DNA of 37,416 nucleotides from IMG/VR virus record IMGVR_UViG_3300037137_000301, positions 1-37,416 of that record, one strand, 5' to 3'. Shown here piece by piece: positions 21,035 through 30,379 of the stretch (the stretch's first letter is position 1; each line of letters opens with the position of its first letter). Below the pieces are notes generated by a model, which had not been told where the DNA came from, did no database searches, and saw only the letters and a list, made by a program, of their open reading frames with translations. Both the position numbers and the translations under genes were made by a program. The stretch is from a virus.

Positions 21035-22377
21035 TATCCGACACCAGCGTTATAATGCGCAGCAATCTGGTCGGTTGTTAGCGCATAGTCGTAGATAGCA
21101 AACTCATCGAGAACACACGCTGTTGGGTTTGCACCACTTGAACCCATAAGAAAATTGGTATCCAACGCATTAGCCCAACTCTGACCGAAATTACCGCTTG
21201 GAGTAAGTGTTTTTTCAACATTGTCGAGATAAAATGTCGCGGTCATTGCAGACCCGTTCAGAATAGCAACAAAATGATGCGCGGCATTATTGTTGAACCC
21301 AATGTCGGCGGAAGGAAATAGTTTATTACCAATTTGAAATCGTATGGCTCCCTGAGTTCCCCCCGGATTCATACACATATTAATTACCGGATTTGTACCG
21401 CTATTATTCACAAAATACCAAACATACTTATAGGAACCCGCTGTACTTGCTTTAATCCACCCCTCGAATGTAACCGGCCCATTTGACAAAATAGTATTTA
21501 ATCCGGTTAATGTCGGAAGTATAATAACATCGTTTAATGCGCTATCGCCCTGGGTTGCATTGCCGGGGTCGGTCGGAACTAATCCTGCAATGGCGCAATC
21601 TTGATCCGTGATACTAGAGCCATTCGCCGCTGTATATCCGTTTCCACTGGAATCGGCGACCGCTGCTGCGGCGGTAGACTCGTCGAGTTTCCAATAAGCA
21701 TAAGGCGTGTCGGCCATAACGGTATCATAGTACGATTCAATAGTTACGTCTATTCCAAAGTAAATGTGATCGTCACTTGCTAGATAAACAATTTGACCCT
21801 CAACGGCAGGAGACGGAAGCGATCCAACATCAGTAAGAATAAGCCCCTCTGCCATATCAATCCGGTCATTTTCATTGACATCGTAAACCGCTTTGGTCAT
21901 ATCACCGCTACCGCCACCGCCACCGACTTTGTTCAATAATACCTTCTTATGCGCCGTACCGGACGTGTCATAGGTCATTAAATAGTCGGCATCAATATCC
22001 GGGGTAGTATCCTCGTCTAAACCGGGAATACTGCAAGAAATCGTTCTGGTCTCCGCGATAGTCCCGCCTCCGGTCAATCCCGTACCGGCGGTAACACTGA
22101 CCGTGGTATGATTTATATGCTCATTAGCAACAAAATTTACGGTCGCATCGTGGTCAACTTTTAACACGCCCGATTCGTTGTACAAACCGCTAGAATACGA
22201 AACCAAGATTCCGTCGTCGTCTATGCTTAGTACGTCTTGGACTTTTGCCTTAATGCCGCTGAAACTTAAAGACAGTCCGCTTGGTTCGTCAAGTTGGATA
22301 TGAAGATTACCCAAGGCCCGCCTAGCACGGGTATCCTGTTGCGGAACTCTACCCTTTGATCCGAATCCAATCGCCAT
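21034..22377 (-). CDS. Tail fibre with C-terminal LamG/concanavalin A-like domain
   Basis: 447 residues. Residues about 85-120 hold a fibre motif, INHTTVSVTAGTGLTGGG. AVYDVNENDRIDMAEGL (about 162-178) is a short calcium-type loop often seen in fibres. From about 220 on, a concanavalin-like fold typical of LamG-3 domains is visible: YAYWKLDEST near its start, SSGNGYTA, VTFEGWIKAS in the middle, HHFVAILNG, and DEFAIYDYALTTDQIAAHY at the end. It probably recognises a host surface glycan. Confidence 0.8.
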   Translation of the reverse strand: MAIGFGSKGRVPQQDTRARRALGNLHIQLDEPSGLSLSFSGIKAKVQDVLSIDDDGILVSYSSGLYNESGVLKVDHDATVNFVANEHINHTTVSVTAGTGLTGGGTIAETRTISCSIPGLDEDTTPDIDADYLMTYDTSGTAHKKVLLNKVGGGGGSGDMTKAVYDVNENDRIDMAEGLILTDVGSLPSPAVEGQIVYLASDDHIYFGIDVTIESYYDTVMADTPYAYWKLDESTAAAAVADSSGNGYTAANGSSITDQDCAIAGLVPTDPGNATQGDSALNDVIILPTLTGLNTILSNGPVTFEGWIKASTAGSYKYVWYFVNNSGTNPVINMCMNPGGTQGAIRFQIGNKLFPSADIGFNNNAAHHFVAILNGSAMTATFYLDNVEKTLTPSGNFGQSWANALDTNFLMGSSGANPTACVLDEFAIYDYALTTDQIAAHYNAGVG

Positions 22378-24923
22378 TACAGCAATCCTTTTCGTACGCG
22401 ACCACGCGGCGTCAATGCGGCTACTATGGTTTCAAGCGCCCACGTCTTATTGGAAACAGAATTTGATAGTTTTAATACAAAGGTGTTTCCTGCGATTCGA
22501 TTGATGACGACATTTCGTCCGGCAATCAAACTACGAGTATACCGTGGAGTAGTCGATCCAATCGCTTTCTGCGGTGTTTCATCAGAATAGATTGTTAGCA
22601 CAACCTCATTGGAAGAATCGTCTAGAATAGCGACTAATCGGGTCAACAACATATTTTGATCCGGTCCGCCGAGAATGATAGGAGTATACTTCACATACGA
22701 GCTAATTGCGGTACTATCGTCAGTTTTGATGGAACCGTCTAAAGTTCTCAGATAACTGTCGAACCCGCCAAGTAAGATCGCCCTGTCGTTTGGGTCGTCG
22801 GCATCATACGCAAGAATAGAAAATGGCCCGCAATTGTTCGGATATTGAATCGGCCAGAATCCATCTGTGCGCTGATCCCAAAAATAATGTTTCGTTGTTC
22901 CGCTAGTAGCCGGAACGACAAAGATATGCAAGCCGTGCCGGATTGTGTCCCACGTTAATTTTACTGAATAGGTTGATAAATCAATCGCTCCGAATGTTTT
23001 ATCCAGCCGATTTCTGGAAAGCGGATCAGGTTGCCCGCCAAGAGTAAGTCTCCACACCGTACCCGCCCCAAAGAAATACATAACTCCATTGGGGTCAAGT
23101 GCCCAAGCATCCGGTCCGGCAACACCCGTCTGGTTGGTAACATTGTCGATACGCCCATCATTACTTGCCGGATCGCCGCGTAAAAGCCAAACAGTATGGT
23201 CGCCGCCAATCATCATTAAGTCGTCGTTAAATGGCGCTAAACAAGTAATTATATCGGGGCACAAACCGGCTTCGGTATCATTACCCGCAACAGCTATCGT
23301 AGCTGTAGGAGTTGCTCCGTAATCCCAATTAAGAGGATCACCAAGAGCCGACATAAACCAATTATGTGGATTTTCCTCAAGTCCCGACAGTACAATTCGC
23401 CCGCGATAGAGTGCGATTATCTTACAGGCTTTTGTTGGATCGTCGTCTCCAACGGGCAACAGACCGGGCAAGGTTGCAACCCAACTTGACATTGACCGAC
23501 TGGCCGTATCGTATATTCGATAGTGGGACGCTACGCCGTCACAAAAATACATCTTCCCGAATGCGGCCTGCATCCCGACCCGTCCAGTAGTTGACATTAC
23601 ACCGGCCCCACCAGTAACTATTTGTTTACCGTTTGTTTTATCGCCGTCGTAGATACTTCCACCTGAAACAACTACGATTCTGGATGTTCGCGTTGAACCG
23701 GCGGTTTCTGTATTGGATCGAACGACGAAATCGTCAATTTGAATTGGATTCGCGGTGGAGGCCGACCCGCAAATAAATCCGGCTCTTGTATTTTCGGTAA
23801 ACAACGTAAATTCGCCGAGAAAAGTCGCAACTAAAACGCCGTTCATATAGAGGTAAATATCAGACCCCTGGGTTCTAATTTCTATTCTCGCCTCGTCGGT
23901 CATAATCGCCTGATATGGTCCGGGATAATTATCGGAGGCGGTTACAAAACCGTTGATATAGGAGGCATTATTTCCGTTTAATCCGGCTAAAGTACCGGCG
24001 GTAAGTTTGTTAAAAAATATATACCAAGCATTGCCGGTATACGGGCTATCTCTGATTATCCACGGATAAAACTCAATGGAATACCCGTTTTTTCCTGCGA
24101 CATCTATCCGAAAGAGTACACTGAACGATCCAGATATATTCTGACCCGTTAGCGCGGTCCATTTTAACTTAAAACTAATACACAAGTTACCAGTTGGAAC
24201 GGTTGTTTTTGATACGTGCGTCGAATAAGTATAATCCCCGCTTTTGGAAAATCGAAGCGTATTAGATTTATAGACTGGTTGCATAACGCCAGACGTTGTT
24301 GTATCAATTCCTGTATGAAACCAATCATCGGTATTACCGGTAGAATAATGGTCATAATTTAGATTTGCGGTAAAATACACATTTTCCGAACTCGCATGGA
24401 TAGTATGTACCCCGCTTTGCGATCCAGTAGTTGTTACTCGTCCCGTCGCCCCACCTGTCGTTGCACGAGCCGCCGTATCATATAAATTGTAGGTATTGGT
24501 CCCCGTACCACGTAAATAATACGTTGTTCCAGCCACCAGACCCGTTGGTAATGCACCGGTAGTTGTAAACGTACACGGCAACGCCGTGGCGTAAGATGTC
24601 CCCAATACTGTCAACACGCAGGGGTTGGCAATTGTCATAGTACAAACAGGTAGAACCTCACTAAATGATCCTGCAAAGCCGGACGAAGCGGTTAAAGTAG
24701 TTGCTTGTTTCATGGCCTGAATCGTTTCAGCGACGTTAAAAGCATCTGCGATATACTTGCTAATACCCCATCGCTGACCGCCCCGCAGACGGTCAGCGAT
24801 AGCGTCGAAAGGAACTACGTTTAGAGCGTCCGGGCTAGTGCCTTCCGGCTGTTTGCCGTAGGCCCAATTTTCATCGAGACCTTTGACCGGAAAGAAAAGC
24901 TCTGTCAATTGTGGATCAGCCAT
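22377..24923 (-). CDS. Tail-tube/stabilisation protein (P22 gp10 or T7 gp12-like) with inserted beta domains
   Basis: 848 residues. The N-terminus LTELFFPVKGLDENWAYGKQ and the C-terminal half (RIVLSGLEENPHNWFMSALG, DLMMIGGDHTVWLLRG, ... RTDGFWPIQYP) look like the beta-propeller tail proteins that close podovirus tails. Between them lie two inserts: a fibre-type segment with ALPTGLVAGTTYYLRG (about 125-170), and a concanavalin A-like domain (about 190-410: LCISFKLKW, IEIRTQGSDIYLYMNG, PIQIDDFVVRS). These inserts would decorate the tail surface with sugar-binding domains. Confidence 0.75.
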   Translation of the reverse strand: MADPQLTELFFPVKGLDENWAYGKQPEGTSPDALNVVPFDAIADRLRGGQRWGISKYIADAFNVAETIQAMKQATTLTASSGFAGSFSEVLPVCTMTIANPCVLTVLGTSYATALPCTFTTTGALPTGLVAGTTYYLRGTGTNTYNLYDTAARATTGGATGRVTTTGSQSGVHTIHASSENVYFTANLNYDHYSTGNTDDWFHTGIDTTTSGVMQPVYKSNTLRFSKSGDYTYSTHVSKTTVPTGNLCISFKLKWTALTGQNISGSFSVLFRIDVAGKNGYSIEFYPWIIRDSPYTGNAWYIFFNKLTAGTLAGLNGNNASYINGFVTASDNYPGPYQAIMTDEARIEIRTQGSDIYLYMNGVLVATFLGEFTLFTENTRAGFICGSASTANPIQIDDFVVRSNTETAGSTRTSRIVVVSGGSIYDGDKTNGKQIVTGGAGVMSTTGRVGMQAAFGKMYFCDGVASHYRIYDTASRSMSSWVATLPGLLPVGDDDPTKACKIIALYRGRIVLSGLEENPHNWFMSALGDPLNWDYGATPTATIAVAGNDTEAGLCPDIITCLAPFNDDLMMIGGDHTVWLLRGDPASNDGRIDNVTNQTGVAGPDAWALDPNGVMYFFGAGTVWRLTLGGQPDPLSRNRLDKTFGAIDLSTYSVKLTWDTIRHGLHIFVVPATSGTTKHYFWDQRTDGFWPIQYPNNCGPFSILAYDADDPNDRAILLGGFDSYLRTLDGSIKTDDSTAISSYVKYTPIILGGPDQNMLLTRLVAILDDSSNEVVLTIYSDETPQKAIGSTTPRYTRSLIAGRNVVINRIAGNTFVLKLSNSVSNKTWALETIVAALTPRGRVRKGLL

Positions 24924-24926
24924 GTG

Positions 24927-25511
24927 TTACCCCAAACTACGATAGCGGTCGGCATCGTTATAACCACGAACGCAACTGGCGTAGATCAGATTCATTCCAA
25001 GCAGAATCAATTCAAGACCGCCGGTGGCGGTACAGGTCAACGTCAACCGAATACGATCACCGGCCTTATAGCCGCGACCGCTGAGGTCCAGTACATTCTC
25101 CCGAACCTTTGCCGTTGTGACAGAAGCCGTTGCGGATTCGGCCTTCGCCGTACTAACCGTAGTAACGACCGCTGCTCCGGCCCCGTAAATCGACTGAGCC
25201 GTGGTAATACCCAGTAATGTGGTATCAGTCGCATGTGCCGCAGAAGGAACCTCATGCAGACGAAGGGCGATCTTATCCACGCCGTCGTCATAATCCTGCG
25301 GGATATTAAAGTCCAAGAATGCGGTCTCCGTGGTAGCGAACGAAATCCCGGCCTCAACCCATGTGGGAACATCTCCCGTGACAAGCGGCAAATAATCATT
25401 GGACGCTCGCACAGTACCGTGCAAAGAAAGTTCAATTTCCTTCAAAAACGGAGCGGCCACTTCGCCGCTAACAATCCAACTCAACTGTTTCAAAAAATTT
25501 CCGGTATTCAT
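24927..25511 (-). CDS. Virion structural protein, unknown function
   Basis: 194 residues, ATG 25511 with AAGGAG 8-9 bases upstream. Beta-rich with alanine/threonine runs (VSTAKAESATASVTTAKVRE) and no enzymatic motif. It lies between the connector and the large tail protein, and separated from the latter by only three bases. Likely a tail or head-tail accessory protein. Confidence 0.6.
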   Translation of the reverse strand: MNTGNFLKQLSWIVSGEVAAPFLKEIELSLHGTVRASNDYLPLVTGDVPTWVEAGISFATTETAFLDFNIPQDYDDGVDKIALRLHEVPSAAHATDTTLLGITTAQSIYGAGAAVVTTVSTAKAESATASVTTAKVRENVLDLSGRGYKAGDRIRLTLTCTATGGLELILLGMNLIYASCVRGYNDADRYRSLG

Positions 25512-25529
25512 AATAAATCTCCTTCTTTA

Positions 25530-25546
25530 CCGCAAATTGATTGCGG
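25530..25546 (-). promoter_or_regulatory. Short hairpin upstream of a ribosome binding site
   Basis: CCGCAA and TTGCGG pair across a 5-base loop, just 5' of the AAGGAG of the 24927-25511 gene in the transcript sense. There is no following T run on the transcript, so it is not a terminator of the usual type. It may stabilise mRNA or tune translation. Confidence 0.35.
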
Positions 25547-25550
25547 CGTT

Positions 25551-26690
25551 TTAAGGCATTCTTGCATCAGGCCGGCGTATGAAGTCCCGCCAGTCATTCG
25601 ACTGTTCAATCGGAACAGGTCTCATCAACAAATTCCCCGCTCGTTTTGGAGCAGAGCGATTATTGCGTCGATACGCACCCGGTAAAACCTTCTGTTCGTA
25701 ATACTGGCTTCTACCGGCCATCATATCTTCGCCGTGCAATTCGGCGTACGCCTCACAAGCCGCCAGGATTGCCTCATCGTACATTTTACCAGCCGGATGC
25801 GCGTCATCATCGTCATCCAAAGCGGTAAAATACAATTCGTACGGGAACTCGGCAACCAATAGTTTGGTGGGATGCGGGTATGTCAACAACTCCCATCGGT
25901 AGGGCAAAGACCGCATCTTGCGTACTGCCGCCCTCATGGGATAACCAGTCTGTCGTTTGATGTTCTCCCGCAGTCGCCGAATCGAACCTTCCGCCTCCCA
26001 TGCCAGCGTTATACCGACACAGGTTCCCGCCGCATAGGTAATCTGTCCACTGTATTCCCCGCCAAACGTGGAAGGCAATGTAAAATTTCCATCAGTATAC
26101 ATGTAAAACGTAGCGCCGTTCCCCTCTCCGCTGGCGTCACCTGTTACGACCGCAACGGTCGCGCTCGTAACACTAACTATCGGGTAAGTATGCGCCGTGG
26201 ACGTAGTAACTGCCCATTTCAAAGCATTTAGGTCGGTCTGGAAGATTCCGCTCGTATGCGTAATCAAACACTTATACGTTACGCTGTCGTACACTACCAA
26301 ATCGTCTGCGGTATACAAATGGGTAGTAACCCACGCGGCCACAAATGAAACACTGTGTCCCGCCATTTCATCGTAGAAAATGTCTCCACTGGCAGTAATC
26401 GTACTCTGTTCATCTTCCGCGCTATAATCAGGAGCGCCGCTAGTCAAGCGACTCGCCGTGGACCACAGATTAACAGACGCGGTTGGATGTAGGAAATTCC
26501 AACCTTCGGGCGGCGCGTCGTTCAGGAACATACGAATCCCGCCGTTCACCAAGTCTTTAACCCGTTGAAGCGTGGGAGTATCAGTAGGCGGCTGAGCAAC
26601 CTCAGCACCACCGACGCCATAATAGGCAACGCCCAATTGAATGGCGAGATGCGTTTGAAGGTCAGCAAATGTCAATCCATCTTCCGCCAT
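25551..26690 (-). CDS. Head-tail connector with carbohydrate-binding (CBM5/12-like) insert
   Basis: 379 residues. The ends look like a podovirus connector or adaptor: TFADLQTHLAIQLG and VKDLVNGGIRMFLNDAPPEG at the N-terminus, AEFPYELYFT and MYDEAILAACEAYAELHGED at the C-terminus. Between about residues 115 and 165 sits YTADDLVVYDSVTYKCLITH followed by TSGIFQTDLNALKW. The order Y-x-x-x-D-x-V-x-Y-x-x-x-x-Y-K-C ... H-T ... W is the pattern of chitin-binding CBM5/12-type modules found in phage structural proteins. Confidence 0.7.
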   Translation of the reverse strand: MAEDGLTFADLQTHLAIQLGVAYYGVGGAEVAQPPTDTPTLQRVKDLVNGGIRMFLNDAPPEGWNFLHPTASVNLWSTASRLTSGAPDYSAEDEQSTITASGDIFYDEMAGHSVSFVAAWVTTHLYTADDLVVYDSVTYKCLITHTSGIFQTDLNALKWAVTTSTAHTYPIVSVTSATVAVVTGDASGEGNGATFYMYTDGNFTLPSTFGGEYSGQITYAAGTCVGITLAWEAEGSIRRLRENIKRQTGYPMRAAVRKMRSLPYRWELLTYPHPTKLLVAEFPYELYFTALDDDDDAHPAGKMYDEAILAACEAYAELHGEDMMAGRSQYYEQKVLPGAYRRNNRSAPKRAGNLLMRPVPIEQSNDWRDFIRRPDARMP

Positions 26691-26692
26691 GA

Positions 26693-26842
26693 TTACTTAC
26701 CTTTCACGACGCCCTTGATGTTGCCTTTATTTTCCGAAGCGTAAAAAATGCTCTCGGCCCGTTTACGACTAAATCCGCGTTTCTTTTGATAATATTTCAT
26801 CATCGCCTCTTTGATTTTTTCACCCTTTGCTGTCAGAGGCAT
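26693..26842 (-). CDS. Small basic protein, 49 residues, conserved in phage head operons
   Basis: ATG 26842 with GGGAG 7-8 bases upstream. The sequence MPLTAKGEKIKEAMMKYYQK, then RAESIFYASENKGNIKG, matches a short phage protein group with M-P-L-T-x-K-G-x-K-I and S-x-F-Y-A-S-x-N-K-G, usually found near capsid genes. Role unknown. The strongly paired RNA element at 26863-26931 lies directly upstream of its binding site. Confidence 0.75.
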   Translation of the reverse strand: MPLTAKGEKIKEAMMKYYQKKRGFSRKRAESIFYASENKGNIKGVVKGK

Positions 26843-26862
26843 AATTATTCTCCCTGGCCCCG

Positions 26863-26931
26863 CCGGGGCGAGATCGGCCTTTGGGCATCCGTATTGTGGC
26901 CGAAGCCTAATTGCGGATCATCTCGCCCCGG
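26863..26931 (-). promoter_or_regulatory. Perfect 12-bp inverted repeat with inner stem, between head genes
   Basis: CCGGGGCGAGAT (26863-26874) pairs with ATCTCGCCCCGG (26920-26931). The 45-base interior contains a further CGGCC/GGCCG pairing. The element fills the 103-bp gap between two virion genes and ends about 12 bases before a ribosome binding site on the - strand. There is no T run, so a simple intrinsic terminator is unlikely; an mRNA processing or stability element, or an attenuator that lowers downstream expression after the capsid genes, is more likely. Confidence 0.6.
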
Positions 26932-26945
26932 TTAGGCATTAAAAC

Positions 26946-27845
26946 TTACGGACTGATCTGCAACATAATGAACGGAGGACCGGCTTCCGTGGACGCATCT
27001 CGCTGGATAATCGTCCCCGCTCGCTGCCACCCGCTCTCGACCGTAGCAGCTTCCCCGCCATAAATCGAACCGTCGCCAACAAAGAACACATCACGATCCC
27101 TGGAAGTATATCCGGGCTGATGTGCAGCGCCAGGAGTACCGCTGGGGGTAATCCATAGCGGCCCCCAAGTCTGCAACCAGAAATACTGACCAGACGTAGC
27201 AGACACCGTAGGCACGCCACCAAATGACATAAATCCATCACTTAGGGCTGCCGCTGGATTTCCGTACATATTGGCGTACGGATTGGGCAGAATCTCAATA
27301 TAGGTTGTACCCGCCGTAACAGCCGTCACCAACGGGGCGTCCAGAAACACTGTGATCGCAGTAATCGCGCCAGAAGCACCGGCGGTATTACCTACAATTC
27401 CACGGTTCTGCGGGCTAGAACTCTGATTGCCAATCACGATATAACCACCCGCGAGTTCGTCGGCAGCAATTACACCGTCGGCTGCAACGCCACTGGTTGT
27501 CTTAGTTGAGACGGTTAGAGTGGCGTCACCAACTGCACCCGCGCTAAGAACGACTCCCGTAAGTGCAACCTGTGCAGGGGCCAAATCAGAAACATTCACA
27601 CGCGGGTAAAAACCCGCACCGTATCCTGACTTCACCAATGAGTTGGCGTTAATGGCCGTAGAGAGAACCGTCGAAAGACGGAAAACTCTAGAATCAGGGA
27701 GCGCAACCCTGTCTCCGATATTACGGCCAGCGGGTTTTACCGTGGACGCCTTATAGAGAAAGTTCCAACTCGGTCCACCAACATTTCCCTCAATTAACCC
27801 AACGGTAGAGTCTAGAAAAGTTGATCTAATCTTACTTTTAGCCAT
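26946..27845 (-). CDS. Head decoration or second head protein, beta-rich
   Basis: 299 residues, ATG 27845 with AAAGGAG 8 bases upstream, next gene after the major capsid protein. Rich in glycine, alanine, valine and threonine (VALTGVVLSAGAVGDATLTV), with no enzyme motif; the C-terminus ends GPPFIMLQISP. Place and composition suggest a decoration or cement protein, or a head fibre. No family recognised with confidence. Confidence 0.6.
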   Translation of the reverse strand: MAKSKIRSTFLDSTVGLIEGNVGGPSWNFLYKASTVKPAGRNIGDRVALPDSRVFRLSTVLSTAINANSLVKSGYGAGFYPRVNVSDLAPAQVALTGVVLSAGAVGDATLTVSTKTTSGVAADGVIAADELAGGYIVIGNQSSSPQNRGIVGNTAGASGAITAITVFLDAPLVTAVTAGTTYIEILPNPYANMYGNPAAALSDGFMSFGGVPTVSATSGQYFWLQTWGPLWITPSGTPGAAHQPGYTSRDRDVFFVGDGSIYGGEAATVESGWQRAGTIIQRDASTEAGPPFIMLQISP

Positions 27846-27863
27846 TGCTTGTTCTCCTTTCGT

Positions 27864-28952
27864 TTAGGCCGACGTGACCTTATGCAGCACAAATCCCGCC
27901 GTCCTACGATTAAGACACAGTATGCAGCAACGACCATCGACGTAGACCACCAATACAGTATGCTGCATCGGACTCTGCATTGGGTCTTTCTCCTTCATCC
28001 AATAACCATCCTGGACGACCGCCTTCATTTTCGCCCAATCAACCGCATAAATCGGATCAACACTATCGGTATCCAGATAGGGCACGTATACAAGGGAATG
28101 CCCGTTAATACGCGGATTGCCAACTTGATCTGTACGGACTCTAACTCCACCCATCAAATCCTCCGGGGTGTGGTTGTCGTCTCGTTTGTCGGCGAGATCG
28201 CAAAGACTGTCGTACACATTACCATTTGTATATACCGCCCGGTCCGTCTCCGCATCTTGGCCAGGATTCGTAATAAATCGAGGCGGGAAGAACTGCGTAG
28301 TACGGAACGCAGTACGGAATTTCTTGAGCAACGCATTGTCAACTGTGGTATACACATCGGCGTAGTTCTTCCACTTCGTTTCGACATGCGCGTCCAGACC
28401 AGCGCACACTGTACTGGTAGTGGCATCGCCGTAGCGAATCGTTTCTCCACTGAATCCGCCAGTAGTAATCGCTGTATTCAACTTATTCAAATAGTACGGA
28501 ATCCCGTAGGGATACAGTACATCCGTCGGATTAGTGGGAGTAGACCAGAATCGCTCCTCAACCAAATCCGCCCACGCCCACAAAGCATCATTAACGCGGG
28601 TTTTAATCAAACTGATATATGCCTTCGCGGAGTTCATCTGCGTCAGCAACTCAACTTCGTCCCACGCATATTGCGTAGAAAGCTGAGTCCAGGGAATATC
28701 AATCTGTTTGTGGACATAATCCACATTCACGGTATCCGTATCAAACATCTGACGGAACCGAGCCTGTCCCGTGTGGCTCAACACGACATTACGTTTCACC
28801 GATGTACCGCCGTCAATGACGGTTTTCTTCTCATCAAAAATCTGAGCAGCGATGTAACGCTGATACGTCCACATCACTTCAAACCGATTTTTGGGGAGAT
28901 CGGGCAACGTAGTGCGTACCATATCAGCATGATCGGCCATTGAAACGCCCAT
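27864..28952 (-). CDS. Major capsid protein (HK97 fold, P22-like group)
   Basis: 362 residues, ATG 28952 with AAGGAG 7 bases upstream. Directly follows the scaffold gene, the standard order. An N-terminal helix (EVMWTYQRYIAAQIFDEK), a long middle, and a conserved-looking end (IYAVDWAKMKAVVQDGYWMK ... VLVVYVDGRCCILCLNRRTA) fit the capsid proteins of uncultured podovirus-like phages. No prohead protease domain is present. The GroES-like protein at 7839 may assist its folding; this is inference. Confidence 0.8.
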   Translation of the reverse strand: MGVSMADHADMVRTTLPDLPKNRFEVMWTYQRYIAAQIFDEKKTVIDGGTSVKRNVVLSHTGQARFRQMFDTDTVNVDYVHKQIDIPWTQLSTQYAWDEVELLTQMNSAKAYISLIKTRVNDALWAWADLVEERFWSTPTNPTDVLYPYGIPYYLNKLNTAITTGGFSGETIRYGDATTSTVCAGLDAHVETKWKNYADVYTTVDNALLKKFRTAFRTTQFFPPRFITNPGQDAETDRAVYTNGNVYDSLCDLADKRDDNHTPEDLMGGVRVRTDQVGNPRINGHSLVYVPYLDTDSVDPIYAVDWAKMKAVVQDGYWMKEKDPMQSPMQHTVLVVYVDGRCCILCLNRRTAGFVLHKVTSA

Positions 28953-28966
28953 TGTTTATCTCCTTG

Positions 28967-29980
28967 TTATCTACTACGTAACGCAGCTAACCGCTGTTCG
29001 GTTCGCCGCTCTAATTCCTCGTCCGAAACCGGTTCATTAGACGCCATTGTTTTAGCCGCCGATAACGCGGTCTCCTTGGAACTTTGAAGTGTTTTTGTTC
29101 GTTTTTGCAAACTCTCACGAATTTGCGACCGCACAGTTTCCTCGATCTGCCCGTGTGACAGATGCGAGTGAGCGCGTTCAAGTGCGTCGTGAACGGACAA
29201 TCGCTTCCCGTGTTCCAAAGCCCCACGAATAATAATATCGGCCTCCTCAAACAATTTCATACGAGTTTCAACCTGTGTCGGCGTCAATGTTTTCACCTCA
29301 GTACCATACGTATCCCTAAACGATTTCATCTCATCACTGAGAAGATAAGATTGTGTTTGATTGAACAGCGCTTCTTGGTTGGCGTCCTGTGCCACATTTT
29401 CAACCTGACTAAACTTTTCGGATGCTTTGTTGATCTTATCAATTGCCTCATTCAGACGCGGAACCAATTGATTAACAAGATCATCATTACCGTATCTTTC
29501 GATTATCGCCTTTGCATCCAAAGGTTTCAACTCGGTTGCTTCGGACTCCGCATTCTTATCATCGACCGCTTTACCGGCCCCAACTAACCGTCTGCCGCGT
29601 TCCGACCAAAGAGCGTTATCCGCCTGCCAACTATTAAAGATTCCCTCAAACCGAGTCTCGGCCTCTTTTGGACTAAGTTCCAGATAATGGTCGATTTCCT
29701 CGGTTGACCAACCGCGAGCTAATGCGGCTCGACGATAACTTGCTGGAAGGGTTGAAGATTCAGGCTTAACTGCCGCCCCGATCTGTACGGGTTTTTCTTG
29801 TTCTGCCACCGTTTGCACAGACTTTTCTTGCGGCACATCTGTTTCCACAGCTTCCGCCGGTTTCATATCCGTTTTGCTCGTTTCACCACGTAGTGCCGTC
29901 AACTTCGTTTCAACTGCCTGTTCAACAGAGGTAGAAACCGCTGCTTCTGTCTGTTGCTTCGTCTTTTCATCTTCTGCCAT
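28967..29980 (-). CDS. Scaffold protein
   Basis: 337 residues. ATG 29980 is preferred because AGGAG lies 8 bases upstream. Highly charged and nearly free of cysteine, with an acidic, probably disordered N-terminus (EDEKTKQQTEAAVSTSVEQA), long helices in the middle (LVNQLVPRLNEAIDKINKAS) and a basic C-terminus (ELERRTEQRLAALRSR), the part that usually contacts the capsid protein. Position immediately before the capsid gene is the strongest evidence. Confidence 0.75.
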   Translation of the reverse strand: MAEDEKTKQQTEAAVSTSVEQAVETKLTALRGETSKTDMKPAEAVETDVPQEKSVQTVAEQEKPVQIGAAVKPESSTLPASYRRAALARGWSTEEIDHYLELSPKEAETRFEGIFNSWQADNALWSERGRRLVGAGKAVDDKNAESEATELKPLDAKAIIERYGNDDLVNQLVPRLNEAIDKINKASEKFSQVENVAQDANQEALFNQTQSYLLSDEMKSFRDTYGTEVKTLTPTQVETRMKLFEEADIIIRGALEHGKRLSVHDALERAHSHLSHGQIEETVRSQIRESLQKRTKTLQSSKETALSAAKTMASNEPVSDEELERRTEQRLAALRSR

Positions 29981-30040
29981 GATATACTCTCCTATACTCA
30001 CCGGCTGTCGCCGCATAATTGCGACGAGGTAGGGGTTTGC

Positions 30041-30379
30041 CTAGTTGTACGCATTTACATCTTTCCAACCACGAGCCTTCAAATAGGCCCGCTTCTGCGA
30101 TAGACTTCGTAAGATCGGACGGGCGAATCGCCCCTCGACCTGCAAGTCTACGTCTGGATGACGTTCTCTGTGCACATTAACATCGAGTGCATCAAACGCC
30201 ATCGAATCCGAGACTATGGGTTCACTGTAATCTCCACGGACAGAACCATGTTCCGCCTGATAATCGCGTTCCATCTGTGTTTCACAGTCGCATATCTCAG
30301 GTAAATGATACTGCACCATCGGTCGGGAAACTTCCCGACTCGCCCCACAATTTGGACATCTAAATATGTAATAAATCAT
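30041..30379 (-). CDS. Zinc-ribbon protein (FmdB-like N-terminus)
   Basis: 112 residues. MIYYIFRCPNCGASREVSRP ... ICDCETQMERDY places two cysteine pairs (C8-x2-C11 and a C-x-C near 30) in the arrangement of FmdB-type zinc ribbons. The remainder has no recognised fold. Such proteins often follow the portal gene in phages of this type. Starts by ATGA overlap with its neighbour. Confidence 0.7.
   Translation of the reverse strand: MIYYIFRCPNCGASREVSRPMVQYHLPEICDCETQMERDYQAEHGSVRGDYSEPIVSDSMAFDALDVNVHRERHPDVDLQVEGRFARPILRSLSQKRAYLKARGWKDVNAYN

Noticed and set aside
27849-28943. 364-residue + strand open frame opposite the major capsid gene.
   Set aside because: Exactly antisense to a well-supported capsid gene, with a composition (His, Arg, Ile rich) typical of a shadow frame.
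28939-28946. ATTGAAAC on the + strand near the capsid gene start.
   Set aside because: No repeat-like sequence before it; chance 8-base match.
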